Shown here: piece after piece, positions 51,101-60,000 of the stretch
Position numbering within the stretch: the stretch's first letter is position 1
Layout of the letters: the number at the start of each line of letters is the position of its first letter
NCBI GenBank assembly: GCA_914767715.1
Contig: OU612066.1
Location: 18,266,283-18,326,282 of the forward strand
Source of the DNA: Membranipora membranacea
Lineage: Eukaryota > Bryozoa > Gymnolaemata > Cheilostomatida > Membraniporidae
Reading direction: 5' to 3'
DNA: 60,000 nt
Notes under the pieces: generated by a model
Databases searched by the model: none
Told to the model about the DNA's origin: nothing
Seen by the model: only the letters and a program-made list of their open reading frames with translations
Position numbers and translations under genes: made by a program

Positions 51101-54100
51101 AAGCATTAGAATATTCTGCCGAATGTCTGGTAGCTACAGATTTGTCATTGTTGAGTGCCACCGATCTGCCAGTGGTGGGGTGTAGGTGAAGAGGCTGGAA
51201 GTTAGCTCGTGTGTGGTGCTTACTGGGAGAAGTTAGAGCCATTCTAGATGGACTCACTATACTAGAACTGGTGTGTCTCCTGGTGAGAGCAGAATCTGAA
51301 GGTATAGCCATGATCACATTGGCTTTGTCTACAAAATCATTGAAAATAATCAGTGATTTTTAAAATATCATAGGCGTCAACATCCTAATAAAAAATTCTA
51401 TGCAGTGGTAGCCGAGGACGTTGACTCCATTCCAGTCTAGGCACAGCATTCATCCTACAGATTTCATACATCAAAATTAGTCATTTGATGCATACTCCTA
51501 ATTTTGATTTCCAAAGAGGGGACAACTGCCAGTTGTTTGTAACACCTGAGCAGGGATTTGATATGATGGGTCTTACTTACTCCCAGCTCCCATGACTTAC
51601 TTCTTGTAAATTCTTAGGCTATGTGACTTCTTTTATTTTCATGGAAAAGAGAGATAGCTGTTACCCTAAAACCAGTTTATAACCTTGCCATTAGAGAGGT
51701 CCCTGCTCTCATTGCTAAGGGTCAGTATATGATACAAGTGATGCAAGCCTTATGTAATCACTTATCTCTTAACATGTCAAAATACTGGATGTGTAAAAAG
51801 CAAGGGTCTTTTGCAATGATAACACCAAATACAAGTTGCTTAGTCATATGAAACAATCGTAACGTTTGTACAAGCACTATATAGTTTGTTCCAGCCAAAG
51901 TGAAAATTCGCAAATTTTTTAGTTAAATACGTCGGGTATTAATTTACATGCAAGAACAAGGATGTGAGCATTTAAGAAAGAAAACTCTGCTACCCTCTAT
52001 ATATCTATAGTTGAGTCTCCGTTTAATCTGCAGGTCATCAGTTGTGAGGATTAAAGAATTCTCTGTCGACTCTCTGAGTACAGTAAGAGTAAAATGCTGA
52101 GGTGTGGCTGGATTACTCGTTACCCGGTTATTAGAGAATGGATCCAATTTTAATCATCAAGGTGATAAGATCAATGATCAATATTTGATGACATAATCTA
52201 GATTGATTTGATACAAGAGAATGGATCATCTCTCTCATTCCATGACAAAAACATCGGGTAAATGTAAATGCGGAAGTGCCATAGCTTGACAGACCACATC
52301 TTGTGAGGTAAATTTTAATAGAATCATTTTGTGAATGATAAAAATCTAATTTAGACTTTTTGCAATAAATAACAGATGGTTAAAAAAAAGTTTACCACTT
52401 ACTCTGACAAAATGGCTCATTTAGCAGTATAATGTGTCTTGATGACGTCTTTATGCGAATGGCTATATTTGCAGAAAGATTAATCGATGCAAATAATATG
52501 TAAGGTCAACCAGCAAGAATGCCCAAAATAGCCAACAACATAGCAGCTGTGTGGCTGTTTGGCTTGCTTGCTAAATCTGTACAAAACAGAAGATGGACTG
52601 AGGGCACAACCATAGTGCAGCAGGCCCATGATGGAATTTATCAATATAACAAGGCCCATTAAAAATCTACAGCTCTTTCCTCAAAATTGGCTATATTTTA
52701 TTGTCTGCAAGTTATTTTCTGTGAATGTCATTGAGAAATGAGTGGGTGTTCATATAAGGGAAGGTTCAATGTCTGCAACATTGACCTGTGTGTTGATATC
52801 ACTATTTATACGCTGAGTACTTGAGACAACTACGGGATGCCATAGAAACTAATACTACTAGGCATTACTATATCCTGAACTACAAGATTCAAACTAATAT
52901 ATATGTTTTGGTATAGCCTGTCTTGATAAGCTTTGCTCGGTGGGGAGGGGGGGAGGGAGCATCCACCCATCGAACAAAGCTTGCCAAGACAGGCTGGTTT
53001 TGGTACTACAAATGCATTTTGTAGATTATAAACTCATATTTGAGCTCATAAATTAAATATTTTCACTGAAGGCCAGAAACTGTGATGAATGGCCAGTAAT
53101 TACAAATACATTCACATACATCATTTATTATTTCCTGGGGGATTAAATCCTAAGTCCAACCAGAGACTATAGATAATCTATAGTCTCTGGTCCAACTATA
53201 AATCTGTATTATTTTAGTTTTTGAGTGTTTTCAACACCACGCAAAACATTCCTGATACCCAAGTTTTAGTATAAATGATACACATAACTACCGGAAATTT
53301 AAAGATAACAACTTTGCAAAATGTGTCAGCGGTTCATGCAGATCATGGTCTTTATAACCAGGAATCCCCATTGATCATTCCTCAACATGTTTTAAGGTAT
53401 TTTAACCAGATGAAATCTGTGAATTTCTCAAGCACATTACCATTCAGAGGACCAAAATATAAATCATCATACCAACGATTCCTAGAACTCATCCCTATCA
53501 TTTCTGATTGCATATTTGCTAGCTTGAGTCAATTTACCCATCGCTAACTTGTGTGTGACTTGAACACAATCCAAAATTTTATACGGGGAAACTCTACAAT
53601 GTCAAGTCATCAGGTGAGGGCAAAGGAAATGGATTCTGCATTTATTATGTTTCACTTCCTGACCCTGTATAACTCAAGAGCATGGAGAGTAACCTGATGC
53701 TCTATGCAATCTTCAGGGTCACTTTGAAGAAAGCGGGAGGGGTCCGATGAATCCTGCGACAGCATATAGTTGGGTGTTGTGGGACTCGTGGCTCTATCAA
53801 ATACCAATAGTGCGGAGAATCAAATGAACAATTATTTTTTTTAGTTGGCCAAGGTCTGTTTGATTGAAGTCGTTGCGATTTCCTGCCCAATTCCAAGACC
53901 ACGATATCAAGATTAATACGTATATCTCCCTATCCCTACCCCTATTAATACCCCTATCGAACCATAGACAACAACTTACAACTACTCATCTATTAAGCTT
54001 TGTTGCCAATGCCTATGCACAGAGGTATATCGATCAAACTGAACAACTTTCTTTTCACTCACCTAGGAACTCAACACCAGTAGCATTGCCGTATATATCC

Positions 54101-56112
54101 ACCAGAGCGTATATAGGTGTACTGATACCAACTCCAGTGAAGAACGGACCAGGTAAGTCCTCGCCGTTCAGTGATATGTACACCTCACCCTGTCTGTTGA
54201 CGTAATACCCTATTATGTTATTGACTGTACCGAATCTCTCCGGTAAGGCTTTGGCCCAATTACCTGCAAGTAAAGAAACAGGTCAATGTAGTTGAGGGAA
54301 TAACCACAACAGAAGGTCTAAAGTGGAGAGGCTCCAAAGTTTACAAATAACGACAGTATCTTGTACTGTTTGAAATTTCTACATTTCACTTTCAGAAGAC
54401 TCTATTTTTAGTACCTTGAAGATACGTTTGATCCACCAATGCATCACATGAGCATCATTAAATGTCAATCAGAAGCGTGAAAAAAACTCATCAGCAGTTC
54501 ACTGATATTGACGCAGAGGTCATTCAACTGCTCTCATGGAGGATTATGATGTCTAGGGGAACTAGTTAGATAATTTGTATTTGTTAGAAGGGATCAGAAG
54601 GATCCATAAGTAGGGCCTAAAGGTATGACAAGCCTTGACATATAATGACTGAGAAGGACTTATCCTCTGATCTCAACGCTTGGGCTATGGGGCAATATAT
54701 ATCGGAATTAATGTTGAATTAGCAAAAAATTGAAATTTCACACAATTCTAATCCCTCAAAATGAATTTAATCCAAATCACCTTTTTTCAGCTTGAAGGAT
54801 ATATAATCCTTGTCAGAGAACCACTTTTTTGTTTTTGCAGTGGCAAAACTAAAATACACTATTGTAATCAATTATTATGGATTTGGTACGCCCTAAACTC
54901 AAAAGAATGGATATGATGCACATCTATGATACGATGAAGGTTACACTCTAGCCTTATCAGGCAACCATTTTTTTGTTTTGGAGAGAAGTGACCGCACGAC
55001 AAGACTAGGATTCACCATGCAATTATTATAAATTTGGTAGGCCTAAACTTAAAATAATGGCTACGCTGTGATACCTGGCTGATTAGTCATATCAGGGCAG
55101 GCATATCTCGGTAGATTGGCAGATATCAGCTGAGCTGGATTGTTAGAAGTAAAGCCGACTCGAAGAAACCCACTCCAGTTAGTCGATATCTGCAACATGA
55201 AGGAAAGATCTTAGTTTATGTATGATAAAACAGCGTCGATAGAAAAATAGTCTTGCTTCCCATTTTTTCTGTGGGGTTATGAATGGTGATGATAATGATG
55301 ATGATGTATATTGGCTCATTTAGTATTGGGGGTGCTGGAATTTGAAGGAAAAATCAGTTTATTTATGATGAAACAGTGTCGATAATGATAGTAAATGCAT
55401 AGTGCGTAGTAAAATGCTTGAAACTTTTTTTCTCTGCGGTGAATGAATACGATAATAAATGATGGCTCATTTAGAATAGGGATGAGGGCTTAAATAACAA
55501 TAAACCATGATGACTTGATCCAGAACAGCTTCTTTTTTTCTCTGGACAAACAATGTACGAAAGAATCAGGTTATCAACTTGACTTAGCCTTGCCAATTGG
55601 CTACATTTTTTGTATTATCTTACGCAAAACAAAAAAGTAGCTGCGTGACATGGCTAAATTTGACTAGAGAGTCAACCAAAACTTACATCTGAACACTTAA
55701 TAAGCACCACCTCTCCTACGCTGACAGGCCGTGCACTGAAGCATATCCCCTTGCAGAAACTTTCCACCCTACGAGCAATCCTGCCATTACTGAATATCCT
55801 GATATGTTCACTGTGTGTTGTGTGAAACGTCAAAGGATCCTTAGAACTTCGTTCATTGGCAAATTGCCTGTGACCTGAAAAATATGCAGCAAAATACACA
55901 TCATGCGGACTATTTTGTTTGCAAAGACCAATTGGAATAACTGACGATGAAATCATGGGATACCAATAGAACCAATGTCTTTAAGGATGTTTGTATTGAG
56001 TCACATAGCAACTATTACTCATAGGTTGAAGTCCAAATTTCCAACTTCCCTCAAATCAAGATATTGAGCCAAAATCCAACCTACCTGGTGATGAGCTGTT
56101 ATTGTTACCCAT
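42121..56112 (-). CDS. NEURL1: Neuralized E3 ubiquitin ligase (NHR-NHR-RING)
   Basis: Neuralized ubiquitinates the Notch ligand Delta at the plasma membrane and drives its endocytosis. Eight coding exons join in phase on the minus strand: 56085-56112, 55687-55874, 55075-55189, 54063-54263, 51051-51328, 49984-50182, 44175-44294, 42121-42632, giving 546 residues (human NEURL1 574). The start MGNNNSSSPG has Gly2 in an N-myristoylation context, as in vertebrate NEURL1 (MGNNFSS). NHR1 spans about 20-177 (SFCKGICFSARPVSVGEVV; GNWAKALPERFG; PIYALVDIYG), NHR2 about 225-377 (VFTERPLYLAEKVVIQV; DRPEYWVVHKDV; PLWLFWDLYG). A Pro/Ser-rich linker leads to the C-terminal RING at 492-546 (C494-x2-C497, C509-G-H511, C515-x2-C518, C530-x2-C533; ends IKDVIRIFKS). 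Introns of 1.5 to 5.7 kb hold repeats. Confidence 0.94.
43414..43439. repeat. Hairpin of the CCAAGGAGTT family
   Basis: CTCAAGGAGT and ACTCCTTGGTC form a small palindrome within a Neuralized intron. Relatives are at 26272-26291, 35445-35473, 41877-41901, 46434-46450, 50394-50428 and 59336-59350. Confidence 0.6.
46872..47060 (+). repeat. Diverged tandem duplication of about 95 bp
   Basis: Two units share the order TAT(A)CATTCTAGCC or ATCAATCTAGCC, GAGGCAAAAATTTCC or AAGGCGAAAATTTCC, AGACCATCTACCCCT or AGACCATTCACCCCT, and GACAGCCT. Both are reasonably diverged. Confidence 0.55.
48977..49129. repeat. Two hairpins in a possible fossil element
   Basis: ATCAACCACTCT pairs with AGAGTGGTTGTTGAT at 48977-49009, and AAAGCAAGTTTCATAA pairs with TTATGAAACTTGCTTT at about 49089-49128. 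They lie within one open plus-strand frame (48881-49315) that I cannot match to a family. Confidence 0.6.
52914..52997. repeat. Hairpin, AGCCTGTCTTGA family, with G-rich loop
   Basis: TAGCCTGTCTTGATAAGCTTTG pairs with CAAAGCTTGCCAAGACAGGCT across a loop of about 40 bases that contains a run of G (GGGGAGGGGGGGAGGGAG). It is the longest member of the family also seen at 10808 and 27345. Confidence 0.75.
53160..53190. repeat. Perfect 31-base palindrome
   Basis: CCAGAGACTATAGAT pairs exactly with ATCTATAGTCTCTGG about a single central base. It could extrude as a cruciform or be a relic of an excised element. Confidence 0.8.
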
Positions 56113-56228
56113 TTTTATACTCTGTGTGCCTACTGCCTAGCGTGTTAGGTCTATCGATGCAGCCATGCTTCAGTGGGTAGACAAGCACTATATGTAGTAA
56201 GTCAGTCCATGATCGGCAAAATTGCTGC
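56113..56228 (-). other. Predicted Neuralized 5' UTR with short upstream ORFs
   Basis: A polypyrimidine tract and AG acceptor (TGATGGTGCAG) precede 56228; the exon then runs to the ATG at 56112. It includes ATG GAC TGA, a two-codon upstream ORF, and a nine-codon one opening ATGGCTGCATCG and closing before the gene start. A candidate donor for an upstream non-coding exon is CTGACAG|GTAAGAA at about 56892. Upstream ORFs usually lower translation of the main frame. Confidence 0.45.
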
Positions 56229-57530
56229 ACCATCAAGAAAAAGAAAGAACGCTTATATTATGCTGTAGCTATGTGAAATAACAAAGTTATGTGAACCGGA
56301 TAGAGTGAAAGTAATTACAATAATAGTTTTGCGTTATCACAGTCACAAAGTTACACACCCAATCCATCTTCTTGGTGCTTATTAGTGACACTCAAAGATA
56401 AGACTGCTTGCGAAGAGGATAGGGCCTATAAGAATAAGCCTCTACAATCAACTAAATTACCAAGAAAGAATGGCACCTGATGATGCGTGTCCTTGAAACC
56501 AACACACACAATAACTGCCAGGGACTGAACTTGACCCTCTCACAATCCACCACTGGCTTGAAATCCTCAAACTACAAACTAAGGCAGACAGAGATGAAAT
56601 GCCATAGATAGATAATAAGGAGAGAAGCACAGAGCTTTTTGTTTGTTTGTCAAAGTAAACAGAACCTAGCTGCATTCAAAGTTGCCTGCTTAAACCCAAT
56701 ATATCTGCAGCTTGTGAGAAAGCTCTGCAGTACTACCCACATACATGAGTGACAATCCTGTGAACTGACTCACTAGCACTCTCAGTCTCTGAGTGTGACT
56801 GTTGTTTTTGACTTGATTGAGAGAGTGGCACTGAGTGCTCTCTGTGACTACAGGAGAAGTATACACCCGAGGGTGAATAAAAGTTCTTACCTGTCAGGTA
56901 TTCAAACATGTGAGATCAATAATGATAGTGACTAATTAGAAGGTGAATGCAACAAATGAGAGTTTGTAGAGTCAGAACAAGTGAGTCACACACCACTGGC
57001 TGAAGTTTCCTTTCCAAGAAAGTGATCTCTTCTGTGCGGTTACAGTAGCAATACTATTAACTTAAAGAGCAGACAACTACTTTAACTCAATTGACACCAG
57101 AGTTTGTACAAATATCAATGTTGTCAATGCAATTAACCCGGAAATTCAGCTAAAGTTTACAAGCAGCAGGTAAACTATCCAGGATCTTTACAAATCAGAT
57201 TGAGGTCTTTTTGCTTACCTTTTCAAACCACTTTTTCATTACCAGGGGTGAATGCTATTTTCAAAAGAATTCGCGAATTAGGTCAATATTTTGGACACGT
57301 GATCATAACAAACATAGATTTCAAGTAGATGACATAGAATTGGCCGGCGTGGGAAGGAGTAGACAACTACCACTAATAAAACATATAATGTTTTGAACCA
57401 GGTACAGGTGATTTAAATATCAGAGGAGTTTGCATTTGCACTTGGTATTAAGTTTGAAAGCTTACCTTGGTTAAAAAGGTTTTAAATCTTGATTGAAACA
57501 GCCCAGGGACTCATTCAATATGTTGAGTGA

Positions 57531-59220
57531 GTTGTCCCCTCTTTCATCAAAACAACCAAATCTATGTCATCCTAAGTAGTGTTATTTTACATAGATTTGG
57601 GGACTTAGTCTTCTCGGCTTGCTTTTTTTCTCCGACGAACGAACCGCAGTGTCAAACATATCAAGCACAGTCTAAATCTGTGATTTACTGCAATTAATTC
57701 TATTAATTCTTATGTATATGTAGTAAGTCAAGCTCAGGGGTTTGGGGGTTTCCAGCTTGTCTCACTATCAAGGAGGATAGGGGGTGTCGCGGGCTGCGAT
57801 GGGAACTGATCCAATGCCTAAATGGCACATATAAAATATTTTTACAGCAATACATTGAGGTTTACATTCATTCGAAAGCTTGTAGTGCTTGATTAATACA
57901 AAGAGTTGGTCCCTGATTAATACAGACGAGAAGCGCCAAATCGGTTTTTTATGAGTGAGTTGTCCCCTCTTTGAACAAAACACCCAAATCTATGTTATCC
58001 TACGTTGTGTTATTTTACATAGAATTGATGAATTAGTCTACTTGGCTTGCTTTTTCTCCAGATAAAGTGAACAGCGGTATCAAACATATCAAAAATATTG
58101 AACACGGTCTGAATATGTTATTGACAGCAATTAATTGTATTAATTCTTATGTATGCGTCGTGAGTCAAGCTCAGGGGTTTGGGGGTTTCCAACTGGTGTC
58201 ATCGAGGAGGATACGGAGTGTCGCGGGCTGTAAGGGAAACTGATACAACACTTCAATGGTACATAAAACAATAAATTTACAGCAATACCTTGTGGTTTAC
58301 ATTCATTCAAAAGATTGCAGTGCTTGATTAATATAAAGAGTTGGTCCCTGATTAATACAGACGAGAAGCGCCAAATCGTTTTTTTATGAGTGAGTCGTCC
58401 CCTCTTTGAACAAAACACCCAAATCTATGTCATTCTATGTTGTGTTATTTTACATAGATTTGATGACTTAGTCTACTTGGCTTGCTTTTTCTCCAGATAA
58501 AGCGAACAACGGTATCAAACATATTGAACATGGTCTGAATATGTGATTAACAGCAATTAATTGTATTAATTCTTATGTATGCGTCGCGAGTCAAGCTGAT
58601 AGTTTTGGGGGGTTTCCAACTGGTGTCATCGAAGAGGATACGGAGTGTCGTGGGCTGTAAGGGAAACTGATACAACACTTCAATGGTACATAAAACATTA
58701 ATTTTACAGCAATACATTGAGGTTTACATTCATTCAAAAGGTTGTAGTTCTTGATTAATACAGAAAGTTGGACCCCGATTAATACAGACGTGAAGCGCCA
58801 AATCGATTTTTTTTATGAGCGAGTTATCCCCTCTTTGAACAAAACAACCAAATCTATGTCATCCTACGTAGTGCTATTTTACATAGATTTGAGGACTTAG
58901 TCTACTTGGCTTGCTTTTTTGCAATGATGAACGGGCAGTGTTACTAAAAAATCTTTATCGTATTAATTCTTATGCGTGTGTACAAAATGATGTAGTGTGT
59001 CTAACCAAAGAATTTTAATGATTGCAACTAGTGTCAACAGCGAGAATGGAATGTCCCATGAATAGTAATTGAATCATAAACGGTAGATGGTATATATATG
59101 AAACAGACGAGGGACGCCAAAAATATTTTTATGAGTTCACTCTCTGTCTCTGACCTACAACCAAATCTATGTCAAACTATGTAGGATTGAAAAACATAGA
59201 TTTGAAATTTTAGTCTATTT
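57531..59220 (+). repeat. Tandem satellite, about 430-bp units (4 copies plus a partial)
   Basis: The marker GTTGTCCCCTCTTT (and variants) recurs at 57531, 57960, 58394 and 58823, so periods are 429, 434 and 429 bases. A diverged, shortened unit begins near 59133. Each unit has an internal hairpin, CAAATCTATGT against ACATAGATTTG about 22 bases apart, followed by TTAGTCTACTTGGCTTGCTTTTT. Similar minus-strand open frames in adjacent units come from the repeat itself and are not called as genes. Confidence 0.9.
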
Positions 59221-59589
59221 GACTGGATTTGCTTGTCAATTCACAAGCACATGCATTGCTCAAGGTCTGTTTGACCAACTGCACTTAACCATGTTAGTTC
59301 ATATATTTTAAATAGAAAACAACTCAGTAGTGTTTGAAACCAAGGAGTAGAATGCAAAGATCAATTCCATGTTTTCTCACGCTAAACATAGATCTGATTT
59401 CACTGATCAGAGAGTGGATAACTCTTTATGATGTCGATTTTGTTACGATGCTAGGACTAGGATCTTGTACACTCAGGTCCTGAAAATATTCAAATATCTG
59501 TGTGACTAATTAAGTGATGTTCAACTAATATATTATTGAAGATATACCGATCACCTTCTTACATGTAAAAATAATACTGAAATAAAAAG

Positions 59590-59860
59590 CATAGAAGGCA
59601 CAGAAGTCATGAGTTACAAAATTGAAATAAACAACAGGTTTGAAGGTTTGCTTTTGAGAATAAAAGTTTATGTAAAAATATTGCATAGAAGGCATAAAAG
59701 TCATGTATTATAAAATTGAAATAAACAACAGGTTTGTAGGTTTGCTTTTGAGAATAAAAGTTTATACGAAAAATACTGCATAGAAGGCATAAAAGTCATG
59801 GATTATAAAATTGAAATAAACAACAGGTTTGTAGGTTTGTCTTTGAACATTTATAGGAAA
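59590..59860 (+). repeat. Tandem repeat of 94-95 bp, about three copies
   Basis: CATAGAAGGCA begins units at 59590, 59684 and 59779. Units share AAAATTGAAATAAACAACAG, GTTTGTAGGTTTG and GAATAAAAGTTTAT. Few changes separate units 2 and 3, so expansion is recent. The array lies just after the stop of the partial gene at 59900 (in its 3' flank). Confidence 0.9.
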
Positions 59861-59899
59861 ATGAATGATTGTAAGGTATGCAAGTTTGTATGATATGTC

Positions 59900-60000
59900 T
59901 CACAATGAGATTGACAACACTTCGTTTAGGTTTCTTCGGTATGCTTCTTCAGCTTCCCCAGGAGATACTTTGTCAGCTAGTTGAATGCCATTGATAATAA
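59900..60000 (-). CDS. Last coding segment of an unidentified gene (partial)
   Basis: The minus strand is open from the window edge to a TGA at 59900-59902 and reads NGIQLADKVSPGEAEEAYRR, then NLNEVLSISL. The balanced, charged composition is protein-like, and the segment ends where repeats begin. The 5' part is outside the window. No family is recognised from 33 residues. Confidence 0.45.
   Translation of the reverse strand, partial: IINGIQLADKVSPGEAEEAYRRNLNEVLSISL

Larger units (their letters stand above)
51329..54062. other. Neuralized intron between NHR1 and NHR2 exons
   Basis: 2.7 kb. It holds two hairpins (52914-52997 and 53160-53190). No coding exon joins in phase between the exons on each side, which fit each other directly (G|AC, phase 1). 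Confidence 0.55.

Noticed and set aside
57768-58418. Two similar minus-strand frames starting MFCSKRG
   Set aside because: Their similarity comes from lying in adjacent 430-bp satellite units; they are not continued in the other units and have no recognised domain.

Overview
This is a 60 kb piece of AT-rich nuclear DNA from an animal. The genes are split by many GT-AG introns (about 60 bp to several kb), there are no operons, and the conserved genes include the metazoan E3 ligase Neuralized and a beta-thymosin. I cannot fix the species. The compact intron-rich genes, mucin-like surface proteins, non-LTR retrotransposon remains and many short hairpin repeats fit a marine invertebrate, possibly an early-branching one, but that is inference.

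Layout. 1-7.7 kb: mostly non-coding, with a tRNA-like sequence on the minus strand at about 245-325 and a Thr/Pro-rich mucin-like last exon at 2812-3194. 7.7-9.7 kb: a type I membrane mucin with a huge Thr/Ala/Pro repeat, an SEA-like extracellular module, one membrane helix and a short tail. 11.5-17.5 kb, plus strand: an unrecognised protein of about 373 residues with about eight membrane segments, rebuilt from eight exons whose phases all agree. 18.9-26.5 kb, minus strand: TAF1B, an RNA polymerase I initiation factor subunit, rebuilt from 15 exons (652 residues). 27.2-30.0 kb: two decayed non-LTR retrotransposon reverse-transcriptase pseudogenes, the first bracketed by inverted arrays of a short GTTCGTCCCTG motif. 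31.1-36.8 kb, plus strand: AUP1, an ER/lipid-droplet membrane protein, 11 exons (455 residues). 37.8-39.3 kb, minus strand: beta-thymosin (43 residues) with a TATA-type promoter. 42.1-56.1 kb, minus strand: Neuralized (two NHR domains plus C-terminal RING, N-myristoylation start), 8 coding exons (546 residues). 57.5-59.85 kb: a roughly 430-bp tandem satellite followed by a 95-bp tandem repeat. 59.9-60 kb: the last coding segment of another minus-strand gene that runs off the window.

The genes do not form a pathway; they are ordinary neighbours. AUP1 and thymosin are convergent. The most interesting non-genic content is structural: two foldback elements in introns (about 764 bp in the 8-TM gene, about 240 bp in TAF1B), a dispersed element present as a long copy and a short deletion derivative, at least two families of short palindromes scattered over the window, and the satellite block near the Neuralized 5' end. 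All exon models were joined by eye from splice-site consensus, reading phase and similarity to remembered families. RNA-seq would settle them.
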